A stretch of 42,999 nt of DNA from Candidatus Altimarinota bacterium (GCA_028279865.1 JANQMV010000046.1:1-42999); one strand, 5' to 3'. Shown: positions 9,155-20,100, counted from the stretch's first letter. The notes: a model not told the origin generated them from the sequence alone. Numbers and translations are program-made.

Positions 9155-10174
9155 ATGGATTTCAAAAACTTTGACTGGTCTTTCAAATCAATCGCAAAAG
9201 TAATTGGATTGGTAATCGCAGGTATTGTCGTGCTTACGATTATCATCTCACTAATTTCACTTTCATTCAAGACTGTTTTTTATGGTGGTAATAATTACGA
9301 TAAATTAAACTATCAAAATCAGGGCTTCACAACAGAATTTACCAAAAGCGAATCAGACAGTATTCGCAGTTTAAACAGCAGAATCGTATTACCTCCTGAA
9401 CCAGGTCAACCTACAACAGGAGACACTGCCGAAGATTTTGAAATTAGAGAACACAACGGAACTATTCATACAAGAGAATTAGAAGAAACCTGCAAAGAAA
9501 TTGCCAAGCTAAAAGCTCTTGATTATGTTGTTTTTGAAAACGCAAATGAGGGAGAAAATTCATGTTACTACAATTTTAAAGTCAAAATTGAACAAGAAAA
9601 TGAAATTTTAGCAATGGTAAAAGCCCTTGATCCAGAAAGATTTAATACACAAATCCAGACAATTAAAAGAATTGTTGATGATTATGATAGCGAACTGGAC
9701 ATTTTAAACAAGAAACTCGAGTCCATTGAAACAACTCTGGCAGATGCCCAAAATACCTACGACGAACTACAAAAACTCGCCACAGCAAAAGAAGATGTCG
9801 AAAGTTTAGCTACAATTATTGACAGCAAATTAAATTTAATCGACCGGCTGACTCAACAAAGAATTGAGATCAGAACAGAAATTGACCAATTTAATAAAGC
9901 CAAATCAGAGCAATTAGACCGCCTAAACTATGCTTATTTCAATCTAAATATTTACGAAGATTTGTACATTGACATTGAGAGAATCAAGAAGACTTGGCAG
10001 TCAGAAATCAAAGCCTTTGTTCGCAATGTAAATGATATGCTTCAAAACCTAACGGTTAATTTAGTTGAATATGTTTTGAACTTCTTGCTCGTCTCAATTT
10101 ATTTCTTTATCTCCCTCGGCTTACTGAAAATTGTCTGGGTAGTAACAAAAAAAATCTGGCGAAAAAAAAACTAA
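9155..10174 (+). CDS. DUF4349-like membrane protein with coiled coil
   Basis: A 339-residue protein with an N-terminal membrane segment (residues ~16-38, VIGLVIAGIVVLTIIISLI). A globular part (~100-165) contains one Cys pair candidate. A long coiled coil (~175-265) follows, then a second membrane segment (~305-328) and a short basic tail. This order (helix, compact domain, coiled coil, C-terminal helix) is that of DUF4349 proteins, which are membrane proteins of unknown function. Here the coiled coil would lie outside the cytoplasm if both ends are inside. The ATG at 9155 fits the start of the hydrophobic segment. It is followed by a terminator, then rsmG. Family assignment is from pattern only. 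Confidence 0.7.
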   Translation: MDFKNFDWSFKSIAKVIGLVIAGIVVLTIIISLISLSFKTVFYGGNNYDKLNYQNQGFTTEFTKSESDSIRSLNSRIVLPPEPGQPTTGDTAEDFEIREHNGTIHTRELEETCKEIAKLKALDYVVFENANEGENSCYYNFKVKIEQENEILAMVKALDPERFNTQIQTIKRIVDDYDSELDILNKKLESIETTLADAQNTYDELQKLATAKEDVESLATIIDSKLNLIDRLTQQRIEIRTEIDQFNKAKSEQLDRLNYAYFNLNIYEDLYIDIERIKKTWQSEIKAFVRNVNDMLQNLTVNLVEYVLNFLLVSIYFFISLGLLKIVWVVTKKIWRKKN

Positions 10175-10205
10175 TCTAGCCTCAATTACTTAATTCATTT
10201 ATTGT

Positions 10206-10233
10206 AGAGACACTCAGATCGGGTGTCTCTTTT
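10206..10233 (+). terminator. Intrinsic terminator before rsmG
   Basis: AGAGACAC (10206-10213) pairs with GTGTCTCT (10223-10230), followed by TTTT. It ends the transcript of the DUF4349-like gene 16 bp before the rsmG ATG. Confidence 0.8.
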
Positions 10234-10248
10234 CATTGAAAAAAACAA

Positions 10249-10959
10249 ATGCTCACAAAAACCTTAAAATCCTTAGACTTAGCACTCTCAAAAAAACAAT
10301 TGCGGCAGTTTGAAAAACTTTTGGAACTCTATTTAGAATGGAATTCAAAAATAAACTTATCTGCAATTAAAGACGCAAAAGAAACAATCATCAAACACTT
10401 TTATGACTCTCTTTTGATTACTCAACTTGATGCCTTGAACAGCAAGCTTAAACTTACTGTTGCCGACTTGGGAACAGGCGGAGGTTTCCCGCTTTTACCT
10501 CTGGCAATTGTTTATCCGGACAATAATTTTTTGGGAGTTGACTCTGTACAAAAAAAAATTACAGTTGTAAAAACCATTGCCAAAGAACTGGATTTAAACA
10601 ATCTCAAAACAAGTATGGAAAGAGTCGAAACTCTCGGTCAAAAGCAAAAACATCGAGAAAAATTTGACATTGTCCTCACACGAGCGTTTGCAAAATGGCA
10701 CACCTTACTCGAACTGGCTCTTCCCTTAGTGAAAATCAAAGGAAAACTTATCGCCTATCAAGGTCCGCAAATTTTAGCAGAACTTGAACAATCGGAAAAA
10801 ATCATTGAATTATTAGGTGGAAAAATTCAAAAAATTTCACATTTTGAATTACCGGAAAATATGGGCGAAAGAATTTTTATAGAAATAGAAAAAATAAAAA
10901 ACACTCCAAAACAATACCCTCGAGAAATCGGCATACCTAAGAAAAAGCCACTAAGTTAA
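10249..10959 (+). CDS. rsmG: 16S rRNA (guanine-N7) methyltransferase RsmG
   Basis: SAM-dependent enzyme that methylates N7 of G527 in the 530 loop of 16S rRNA. It has 236 residues against ~210-240 usually. The N-terminal helical motif LYLEWNSKINLSAI is typical of RsmG. Motif I is VADLGTGGGFPLLPLAI, followed by GVDSVQKK and the catalytic-face LTRAFAKW. The C-terminus has the AYQGPQ segment and a long basic tail. The ATG at 10249 begins the family's first helix. It converges on a small unknown gene. No in-frame TGA. Confidence 0.95.
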   Translation: MLTKTLKSLDLALSKKQLRQFEKLLELYLEWNSKINLSAIKDAKETIIKHFYDSLLITQLDALNSKLKLTVADLGTGGGFPLLPLAIVYPDNNFLGVDSVQKKITVVKTIAKELDLNNLKTSMERVETLGQKQKHREKFDIVLTRAFAKWHTLLELALPLVKIKGKLIAYQGPQILAELEQSEKIIELLGGKIQKISHFELPENMGERIFIEIEKIKNTPKQYPREIGIPKKKPLS

Positions 10960-10968
10960 ATCACTGTT

Positions 10969-11400
10969 TTATGATTTTAAAATAGCTTCGGTCATCAAGT
11001 CGTTGTATTTCCTGTGAATGCTTTTAATCTCTTCAAAATCTCTGCTATAAAATTCTGCAGTAATTGCAATAATATTATCAACTGTAAGTTCTAAAGTGGG
11101 CTTAAAGCCAAAAGATGTTTCGGGGTTCACCCTATAAAAAAAAGTAAAATAATTAGCAATAAACAAACCTATCGCTGCTTCATCCTTTGTTAATTTTTCC
11201 TCTTCAAACAAGTTTTTTAGGATTGTTCCACTACTCAAACAGTCTTCTAAAAACAAAGCTGAAGTCTTGTGACAAAGATCTATCAAGCGCTTTTGAATTT
11301 CATTTGAAGCTCCACTACGAATCTTTTGCAATGCTTGATCAATTGGAAATGTCTCAACTTCTTGAACCGGAACGGTGAAACTGATCTCAGGATTTCCCAT
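10969..11400 (-). CDS. Hypothetical protein (143 aa)
   Basis: Not recognised. A soluble, mostly helical protein starting MGNPEISFTVPVQEVETF, with no signal peptide or membrane segment. The C-terminal part (IIAITAEFYSRDFEEIKSI) resembles by eye the C-terminal part of the next upstream protein (11477-11824: ALKIVAEVYNLQMEEVLTL). The two may be diverged paralogues in one operon, 76 bp apart. It overlaps nothing and ends in TAA. Confidence 0.65.
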   Translation of the reverse strand: MGNPEISFTVPVQEVETFPIDQALQKIRSGASNEIQKRLIDLCHKTSALFLEDCLSSGTILKNLFEEEKLTKDEAAIGLFIANYFTFFYRVNPETSFGFKPTLELTVDNIIAITAEFYSRDFEEIKSIHRKYNDLMTEAILKS

Positions 11401-11476
11401 AAGGCTTTTTTTTTATGAAATATCTAAATTAAGGCTAAGTGCAAAGTTGCTGAAAAAAACGAGCAATTAAAAAAAA

Positions 11477-11824
11477 TTAGTCCGCACTCAGCATTGGCTC
11501 AAACTTTTTTTGAAGAGTTAACACTTCTTCCATTTGTAAATTATAAACTTCCGCCACTATTTTTAATGCATTTTTATTCTGCCGATCCATTGAAGCAGCA
11601 GCTTCTTGAGAAAAAATTTGAACCTGATCAGAAATTTTTTCTCTGATTTTCCTGAGAATTAAAACAATAAAATGATGTATCTCTAGTTCTTTCATCGTAA
11701 TTCTGCCTTCCTTCAGACCTTTTTTAGTGCATGCCTCTTCTTTTGCATGTTGTCGAGCAAGTTCACCTGCTTCTTGCCTATATTTCTCACTATCAAAACC
11801 TTGGATATTAAATTTTTCCTCCAT
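11477..11824 (-). CDS. Hypothetical protein (115 aa)
   Basis: Not recognised. The ATG at 11824 (MEEKFNIQGF) is preferred over an upstream start at 11848, which would add eight unconvincing residues. The product is charged and helical, with a region ELARQHAKEEACTKKGLKEG and a longer helical C-terminus. It is weakly similar to the 143-residue protein just downstream (see that entry). Two small related soluble proteins in tandem could form a complex, which is speculation. Confidence 0.6.
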   Translation of the reverse strand: MEEKFNIQGFDSEKYRQEAGELARQHAKEEACTKKGLKEGRITMKELEIHHFIVLILRKIREKISDQVQIFSQEAAASMDRQNKNALKIVAEVYNLQMEEVLTLQKKFEPMLSAD

Positions 11825-12051
11825 AAAGCCTACTTTACAAAAAGACAAATCAGTGCTCAGATACGCATAATAATTAAAAAATAATTAAATTGCAAACTTT
11901 TTTTCTTTTTAAGAAAAGTAAAATAAATTAAAATAAAAAATTAATATAGGCTATATTTAAAAACAGTTCTAGTTACAGCAAAAAAACACTATTCTTCTAA
12001 TTTTTTTTATGTTAGAATGTAAAGAATTAAATCTTTATCATAAAAATAAAA

Positions 12052-14751
12052 ATGGAAAAACAAACAAGAATTACACAATTTTTCATCGACTTAAAGACTT
12101 CTCCGGAAGGATTAACCTGACCTGAAGCAAAAAAAAGGCTAGAGACACACGGACGCAACGAGCTTGACGTCAAGAAAAAAGATCCCCTTTGGTTAAAATT
12201 TATCCGCCAGTTTAAAGATTTAATGGTTTTAATTTTAATTGGAGCAGCCTTAGTCGCAATTGCAGTCGCCCTAATTGAAGGACATCCTGATGAGCTTACA
12301 GATGCCTATATTATTTTGGGAATTGTTTTTTTGAACGCAATCATTGGTTTTGTACAGGAATTTAAAGCAGAGAAAGCCCTAGAGGCATTACAAAATCTTA
12401 TTGCGCCCAAAACAAGGGTCATCCGTGATTGAAAAGAAATCATGATTGAAAGCAAAGAGCTTGTTCCGGGTGATCTCATTATCCTTGCAGAAGGAGATAA
12501 AATAGGTGCAGATGCACAATTATTTGAAGCAAATGAACTTAAAGTTGAACAATCCGCTCTCACCGGAGAATCTGTCCCCGTACTCAAAACAGCTGACCAA
12601 AAAGCCGAAACCTGCCATAACAAGCACGACTCAAAAAACACAATTTATATGGGGACCTCCGTTGCCTCAGGCTCAGGTAAAGCAGTTGTCATCGGAACAG
12701 GTATGCAAACTGAGTTTGGAAAAATTGCAAACATGACAGTCAAAACAACAAAAGATCAAAGCCCTCTACAAAAAGAACTCTTTAAAATCGGCGTTTTTGT
12801 TGCCAAAATAACCCTAGTAATCTCAATCGGGCTTTTCTTAATCGGTATTTATTTTCAAGGTTATTCAGCCGTAGAATCTCTCCTTTTTAGCGTTGCTGTC
12901 GCAGTTGCAGCAGTACCGGAGGGACTGCCAGCCACTATCACAATCGCACTCGCTCTAGGGGTGCAACGTTTAGCAAGAAAACACGCAATCATCAAGCAAC
13001 TCTCATCTGTCGAGACATTGGGTAGTACCACAGTAATCTGCAGTGATAAAACAGGCACACTGACAAAGAATGAAATGACTGTCACCAAAATCTTACTCGG
13101 TTCAGACAAACAAATCAGTGTTGAATGAATTGGCTACACTCCGGAAGGAAAAATCAACTTTCCCGAACAATACAATAAAACTGACTTTGAAAAACTCTTA
13201 GCCGTTTCTGCCGTTTGTAATGAAGCAAAATTAGTCAAAGAAAAATGTGAATGGAAAATGCTTGGAGATCCAACCGAGTGATCACTCTTAGTCATGGCAC
13301 AAAAAGGTGGATTTGATTTAAGTAAAAATCAGTATAAAACAATTCACACCTTTCCTTTTGACAGCGAAAGAAAGAGAATGAGTGTCCTACTTGAGGATGA
13401 AGTTTTTGCCAAAGGTGCGCCTGATGCGATTTTGAAGCTCTGTACGCATATTCAAGAAAATGGAAAAATCGTCCCCTTAACCCAAGAAGCCAGAAACAAA
13501 ATTCAAAAATCGTATGATCAAATGGCACAAAACGCCTTACGCGTACTTGCTATCGCCTACCGCAAAGATATTAAAAAAGCAATCACAAAAACCGAAGAAG
13601 CCGAAAAAGAATTAATCTTCTTAGGTCTCGTGGGCATGATTGACCCGCCAAGACCGGAAGTCAAACCTGCTGTTAAACTTTGCCAAAAAGCAGGTATTCA
13701 TACCGTTATTATCACCGGAGACTTTGGATTAACAGCCAAAGCAGTCGCCCAAAAAATAAATTTAGCTGATGCAAAAACTCCGATTATAACCGGCGAAAAT
13801 TTAAATCAATTAAATGAAAATGAGCTCAAGGAGGTATTACAAAAACATAAAAAATTAATTTTCGCACGAGTCGCGCCGGAGCACAAAAAAAGAATTGTGA
13901 ATGCTCTAAAGGAATTAGGTGAAGTCGTCGCCGTCACCGGAGACGGAGTAAATGACGCACCGGCATTAAAACGTGCAGACATTGGTATTGCCATGTGAAT
14001 TACCGGTACAGATGTGTCCAAAGAAGTAGCAAACATGATCCTCACAGACGACAGCTTTGCTTCAATTGTAACAGCCGTAGAAGAATGACGCCAAATTTAC
14101 CAAAACCTCAAGAAATTTGTTTGGAATATATTCTCCACCAACATAGGAGAACTAACCACTATTTTTCTTGCAATCATTATCAACATCCCTGTTCCGTTAA
14201 CAGCAATCTTAATCCTGCTGATCAATCTTGGCACAGATGTTTTACCAACACTTGCCTTGGGAGTGGATCACAAAGAAAAAGGCATTATGAATACTCCTCC
14301 GCGTGATCCCAAATCACATATTATGAATAAAAAGTTCGTGACGCATTTTGTTCTCTTAGGGATTTACATGGGGATAGTTACCATTTGCGTATATATATAC
14401 GACCTTTACAGCCAAGGATGGACATGGCAAATGCAAATTGAAAGAGATGGCTATATGCAGATGCACGCCTCAACTATCGCTTTTGCAACACTCGTAATTA
14501 TCCAATTGGTCAATGCGTTTAATGCTCGCTCAGCGACAACATCCATCTTTAGATTAAAACCGAACTTTTATCTTATAGGAGCAGTTTGTATTTCACTATT
14601 AATGGTAATTTCGATTGTTTATGTACCATTTATTCAAGCAAAAACATCGGTTGTTGCTTTAGATCAAAGTGATTGGATAATTGTTATTCTGGCAAGCTTA
14701 AGTGTTTTGGTCGTTGAAGAAACACGTAAGTTTATAATTAAAAAGCAGTAA
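12052..14751 (+). CDS. Type II (SERCA/PMCA-like) Ca2+-transporting P-type ATPase, six UGA-Gly codons
   Basis: An 899-residue cation pump that exports (or sequesters) Ca2+ using ATP. The frame is continuous from ATG 12052 to TAA 14749-14751 only if TGA at 12118, 12430, 13126, 13279, 13996 and 14086 is sense. The contexts are SPEGLT(G)PEAKKRL, VIRD(G)KEI, GDPTE(G)SLL, GIAM(G)ITGTD and AVEE(G)RQIY, glycines that are near-invariant in this family. Other motifs: ALTGES in the actuator domain, phosphorylated Asp in CSDKTGTLT, and TGDGVNDAPAL. Ca2+-site residues fit SERCA: PEGLP in M4, TNIGEL in M5 and NLGTDVLP in M6. About ten membrane helices. The promoter is unclear; AT-rich sequence precedes it. 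Confidence 0.95.
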
Positions 14752-14802
14752 AAAAATCACCTGTCTGGCAAATATCAAGTTCGTGATTAGTTTATTTTGT
14801 GG

Positions 14803-16005
14803 CTATTTAGCAATTTTTCTTTTTTGAAAAGTAACCGGCTTTTTTTCCGGCAGCTGCAAGCCATACAAAGAGAGATACTGTTCAATCAAATCGTCTTTTT
14901 TCAACTCATCATAAAAAGCTAATGCATTTTTAATAATAAGTTTGTAAATTTTACAATATTGATCATCCAGCTTCAAAAAATCTCCCTGGTTAACATAATT
15001 AATCCAAAAACAAGGAGGTTCACAGAAATTATAATATTTACATTTTTGGCAATCTTCGTATAAATTTTCTTTGGTCTGTTTTTTTAAAAGAACATGTAAT
15101 TTTTCTTTCTTTTTGCTCAGACAAAAACCTTTTTTAATTTCTCCAAAAATAAAATCACCCTGTTTTTTGGAAAATTGCGGACTGACATCCATATTCAAGA
15201 AACGATGACACAAACAGATTTTACCGTTAGCGGAAACCGTCAAACCCTTTCTTGCGGCCTGGCAGACATAATTACCTCTTTTGTTATGCAGTGCCTTCCT
15301 GACAATTATCTTATGGATACGACCAACCATTAATTTTTGATTTCTAGCAGTCTTCTCTTTAATTAAGTCGCACACTTTTTTAAGCTCTTCGTCACATAAT
15401 TTGAGTCTTTTTTTATTCCAATAATCATCGCCTGTCATACTAAAATTTGCACTAATTTGGTTAAATCCTTGTTGAAACAAATAATCTATTCCTTCTTTAA
15501 GCTTATGAATGTTGAAAGGTGAAACCACAATATGGGGCGCTCTCGACGGAAAATATTTTTGAAAAAGCTTAAACTTATCCTGAACCAGATGGTAGGTTGA
15601 TTTTCCTGTTTTAGAAATTCGGCTAATATCATGCATTTCTTTATCTCCATCTACACTTAATGTTAGCTGAAATGGCACTGTCTTAAAAAACTTACATTGC
15701 TCTTCTGTTAAAAGAGATCCATTTGTAGTAAGTTGGTACCAGATTTTAATCTGATTTTTTTGGGCAATCTGCTGACAATAGTTGATGATTTCTTTTACTA
15801 AATCATACTTCAAAAGTGGTTCTCCACCCAAAAAAGTCACTACATAACCACAGTTTTCATCTTTAATATCTTGAAAGTGGTAATCAATTGCATTTTTTGC
15901 AACTTCAAAAGTCATATCTTTATCATCTTTTTTCTGAACATAGCAATATTTACAATCAAAATTACAATTATTCGTAACCAGTAGTTCCAATTTTTTCCAT
16001 TCCAT
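14803..16005 (-). CDS. Radical SAM protein with SPASM-type C-terminus
   Basis: A 400-residue iron-sulfur enzyme. The radical SAM cluster motif is CNFDCKYCY (Cys 14, 18, 21), and GGEPLL is the SAM-binding loop. The C-terminal third has further cysteines (around ICLCHRF and CQKCKYYNFCEPPC) typical of SPASM auxiliary cluster domains. That architecture occurs in anaerobic sulfatase-maturase-like and peptide-modifying enzymes. I chose ATG 16005 because translation from the upstream in-frame start (16074) would overlap the divergent gene and precede the family's LELLVTNNCN start. Only 13 bp separate it from the divergent GNAT gene. No precursor peptide is apparent next to it. The substrate is unknown. 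Confidence 0.88.
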   Translation of the reverse strand: MEWKKLELLVTNNCNFDCKYCYVQKKDDKDMTFEVAKNAIDYHFQDIKDENCGYVVTFLGGEPLLKYDLVKEIINYCQQIAQKNQIKIWYQLTTNGSLLTEEQCKFFKTVPFQLTLSVDGDKEMHDISRISKTGKSTYHLVQDKFKLFQKYFPSRAPHIVVSPFNIHKLKEGIDYLFQQGFNQISANFSMTGDDYWNKKRLKLCDEELKKVCDLIKEKTARNQKLMVGRIHKIIVRKALHNKRGNYVCQAARKGLTVSANGKICLCHRFLNMDVSPQFSKKQGDFIFGEIKKGFCLSKKKEKLHVLLKKQTKENLYEDCQKCKYYNFCEPPCFWINYVNQGDFLKLDDQYCKIYKLIIKNALAFYDELKKDDLIEQYLSLYGLQLPEKKPVTFQKRKIAK

Positions 16006-16018
16006 ATTATAAATTTTT

Positions 16019-16561
16019 ATGACTGTAAAAATCGTACCAGCAACACCAGACTTGCACAAACAATTTAGAGCCAAGCTTTTTGAGATTTATTTTGAATCAA
16101 GTGCAAATGATTATCATGAGCAATTGTTAAATAGAGAGAAAGAAAGCAACCATTTAAATGATTTAATTCAAAACACCAATTGTTTGTTTGCCTTGGAAGC
16201 AGAAAACTTGACCGGCTTTCTTTTTGGCAAACCATTTTTACAAGATTGTTTTTTACCTGGTGATATTAAGAAAAGTTTTGACATAAAGCGTTGTTTTTAT
16301 GTCGCAGAATTAGCAATTGAAAAAGAATATCGTCACCAAGGTATCGGTACACAATTAATACAATCTTTACTCAAAAAATTAGACAAAAGAAGATATGATA
16401 ATGCCTTTATCGCAACTTGGACAAAGAATATTCCTGCGATGAATTTATACCAAAAATTAGGCTTTACTCCTGTTGGTAAAACAGTAGAACAAGAAAAAAT
16501 TAAAAAGGACCAAAGTGGTAAATTTAAAATATATAAACAATATTTTTGGAAAAAATTATAA
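16019..16561 (+). CDS. GNAT-family N-acetyltransferase
   Basis: A 180-residue acyl-CoA-dependent acetyltransferase. The acetyl-CoA loop is RHQGIGTQLI (~105-114), preceded by the beta-4 strand AELAIEKEYR and followed by NIPAMNLYQKLGF, the usual last helix and strand. Substrate unknown. ATG at 16019 lies 13 bp from the start of the divergent radical SAM gene. There is therefore no room for a normal promoter and leader between them, and the mRNA may be leaderless. Its TAA overlaps by six bases the stop region of the convergent second GNAT gene. Confidence 0.88.
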   Translation: MTVKIVPATPDLHKQFRAKLFEIYFESSANDYHEQLLNREKESNHLNDLIQNTNCLFALEAENLTGFLFGKPFLQDCFLPGDIKKSFDIKRCFYVAELAIEKEYRHQGIGTQLIQSLLKKLDKRRYDNAFIATWTKNIPAMNLYQKLGFTPVGKTVEQEKIKKDQSGKFKIYKQYFWKKL

Positions 16562-17119
16562 GTTAAATTGCGTTTGATAAAATTTATAAAACTCAGATCT
16601 ACGTAGTTCCATAATAATCCTATCAAAAAATTCTCCTCTAATTTTAATTTGATCTTTTTCTCGTCCAGATTTTTTAAAACCAGATTTTTTAAATAAATCT
16701 AAGGAAGCGCTATTGTACTCATAAATATACGCTGAAACCTTATTTAAGGATAAAAATGTAAAACCATAATCAAGAATCAAACCTACTGCTTCTCGGGCTA
16801 TACCCTTTCTATACATACAACTATCCAAAACAATAATAATGGAAGCTCTTTCATTTCGAAAATTAATATCATACAAACCTACTGTACCCAATATTTTTTT
16901 TGCTTTAAAGTCTGAAATTGTAAAGTATTGTTCAGTATTTCCACTTATAACTTTTTCATAGAATTTTTCCTGTTCATCCTTATATCTCAAACAACTTAAT
17001 TTTCATAAGTTAATTTCAACTTCTAATTTTTGGAAAATTTCAAAATATTTTCCCATTTCATCTTTGCACATTACAGAAAGACAAATGTTTTTCCCTTTAA
17101 TTTTAGGAATAATTTCCAT
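16556..17119 (-). CDS. GNAT-family acetyltransferase (RimJ/RimL-like), one UGA-Gly
   Basis: A 187-residue protein. Read with the standard code it begins at residue ~44. Reading TGA at 17003-17005 as glycine (residue 39) extends it to ATG 17119 and restores the usual RimJ/RimL N-terminus (start MEIIPKIKGKNICLSV). The core has GTVGLYDI, the acetyl-CoA loop MYRKGIAREAV, and the NKVSAYIYEYNSASLDLFKKS(G)F helix-strand. This class acetylates ribosomal protein N-termini or small amines; the substrate here is unknown. It lies 38 bp downstream of the 1490-residue surface protein gene on the same strand and may be co-transcribed. Confidence 0.85.
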
Positions 17120-17157
17120 TTTTTCAATAAAATATAAATCAGCTTTTTAGATTTTTG

Positions 17158-20100
17158 TTAAAAACCAATTTTTGAGCTTATATTATTATTACCTGATTCG
17201 CGTATGGATGCATTAAAATTTTTAGCTTTATTTTCTACACCAGTAAAACCGTTAATCTGGTTGCCCTCATTTAAAAACATACTAGCTCCTGCTGATTTTG
17301 CATAGTTTCTAATTCACCAAGAATTAAGGTTATAAGCTCCGTCAATACAAGATCCTGTCACATTAATAGAGTTTCAAGCTATTGATCAAATTCTTGCAAA
17401 CGATCAATGTCCAATGCTCTCAATTCCCATCCAAGAAGGTCATGTTATTGTATTATCAGTAATTTTACTAATATCCGAACCTTTGTTAAATATTGCACGT
17501 GAGCAGTTTCCAGTAACAGTAAAATCATTATTTTTAATAATAACACCTGAAGCATTACCTTTTACAAAGATACCCATATTCACATCCATGGAAAACCATA
17601 CCTCATTTGAACGAGATACTCTCGTATTTTCTATCCTCAAATTCTCAATTGTAATATCATTTCCGTAGTCATCTTTCCCCAAAAAAGAATTATCAGGTGT
17701 TCCATCAATTATAATACCAGTCTTAATCACTGGTTTATTCTCAGGATCACCGATTAAATGTGTATAGTGAGGAATATCAATATAGCTATTTCCGCTATAT
17801 TGACCTCTTGCAATAAAAATCGGACGAGGTTCCACATTTGATAAATCTCCTTTAAAATATTTTTGCTTACCATTTTTATGCACAAGAGCATGTACCTCGT
17901 CAACTGCAACTTGAATATCTCAAGCGTTTCCATTTGCCACTACTGTAAAAACCTTATTGCCGCAACTACCACAACTTCCTGCTTTACAAGCTGCAACACT
18001 ATAAGTTGCTGAAGTATTTGGGATAAACTTCTTATTGCTTAAAGAAGGATTAGAAACACTGGAGCCATTTTTACACAGTTGATACTCTGTCGCGCCATTA
18101 ACATCATTAAAATCTAAACTAAGCTGATTTCCACTCCATGCAACATTTGTAAGATTTGGAGCATCAGTTGGAGGACAAGCTTCAACCTCACAGGTCTCTT
18201 GATCATATGAACTATCCCCTTCTAAATTTCCATTATCACACTTTCTTTGGATTGAATCACAATTTTCTCCACAATCAACTGTCTCATCATCATATGCTGT
18301 TACACTCTCACCATGGTTAATCACTCCTCCCCATGGAAGATTACAACTACTTGCAGAATCAATACTACAAGTCGGTTCTACATAACTTCAACTTAACGAA
18401 CCATTCTTACATGTTCGTGTTTGCTTAACATCGTCACAACTCTCACCATATCCAACACTTGAGTCTGAATAATAATCTTTACTCGAATTATGAGCAACAA
18501 TTGATCAATCCGGACCTGTACACTTTTTATAACACTGACCATTTAATTCTGTTACATCCGCTTTACACTCATACGTACAATCCCCCGCAGTATTACTATA
18601 TTTCCAACTCTTCACCTCGCTCCAGCTTGAACCTCACCAAGTTTGCGTAAATGTATCCGAGCTGGTTTTCTGTCCATTTGGGTCTACCGATCACGCACAA
18701 TCTGCCTCTCGCGAATTAGCGACACAAGCTCCACCTTCTTCATGATAGCCACTTTCACATTCCCAACGACAATCACTATCAGATGGAACATAAGCAGAAC
18801 CATTCCAATTTGCTTCATACTTACCATTCTCACTCTCAACACCACTTGGCGATACCCATACAGAATTTACCGGTTTACCTTCACATGTTCCTGTTTTTTG
18901 ATCAGGATCACATGTTTTTTCTGCAGAGTTCCAATGCAAACCTGACTCACAAGTTTCTCCAAGAGCACAACTTCCATAGTCGCCATTATTACAATAACGT
19001 TTTCCAACTACACCATCGACAGAACAGCTTTTACTTCTGGTATTATAAGCCTCACCATAGTAATCAGACCATTCACCTTCACTATTCTGATAGCGTGTCC
19101 CCTGATCGACACAATCAATATCATCGTAATTCAAAGCCGTTCCTGTTTCACTACTACTACACCCGTACTGATCTTCCGGTTTAGCTGCATTACCGTTACA
19201 AGTTACATTTGATTTTTTTGTAACCGTCCTTGTAGAAATTCACGAATCATTACAAACGCTCCAATTTCCCGTATTCCAATCACTCTCAACACAATCCCTA
19301 ACTTCTTCTACATGACCACACTTATCTGAATTTTTCTCCTCCCTTCCATAAGTAACATAACCATCTTTACATTTTGCACGAGATTTATAAGTGGTACCAT
19401 CACATCTTGAAGCCAAATTTATACCATCACAAGGGTCACATTTTTGCTCTGTCGGTGGAACATAAGATCCCGGGGCTTTATCATCACAATCAGATTTTTT
19501 GACAATTCTTCTCGTTTGAGTTCCGTCTACTTGACAAATTCACCATGTTTTCTTTTCCCAGTCGGTAGCAGAATTTGTACAAACTCTTGTTTCTTCCACT
19601 GTTTGATCTGCCTCTTTTTCCGTATCTGTTGCTTCTTGTTCGGCAGAAATACGTTCTGCCTCAAGGCGTGCTGCCTCCTCTTCCGCAGCAATTCTCGCAG
19701 CTTCTGCGGCTTTCCTTTCTGCATCCAGACGTTTAGCCTCTTCAACTTGCCTCTTCGCCTCCTCTGCAGCTGCAATTTTTTCAGCTCTAATTCGTGCAGC
19801 TTCTGCCTCTGCTTGCTGCTTCGCAAGCTCTTCCTCCCTTTGTCTTTGAATTTCTGCCTGTTTACGTGCTTGCTCTTCTTCCAGCCTCTTCTTTTCTGCT
19901 AATTCTTCCAGAGCCTTTGCTGCGGCTTTTTGAACTTTATCCGAAGATGAAAGCTCTGCTTCTGCCTCCAGTCGTGCTTTTTCGACAAGCAATCATTCCG
20001 CACTCGCAATCAAGGCATCACTTACCTTAGAATTAGCATCTTTATCTTCCGCTTCAACATCAGAGCCTGTATCAAAACGAACCTGATAATCTTCGAGAAC

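Noticed and set aside
12223-14751. A Ca2+-ATPase pseudogene broken by six stops
   Set aside because: All breaks are TGA at conserved glycines, with no frameshift and all catalytic motifs intact.
16006-16074. N-terminal extension of the radical SAM protein to 16074
   Set aside because: It would overlap the divergent GNAT gene by 56 bp, and the extra residues do not resemble the family start.
19444-19902. 152-residue Cys/Phe-rich + strand ORF
   Set aside because: It is the antisense frame of the Ala/Glu coiled coil and Cys-rich part of the giant surface protein.
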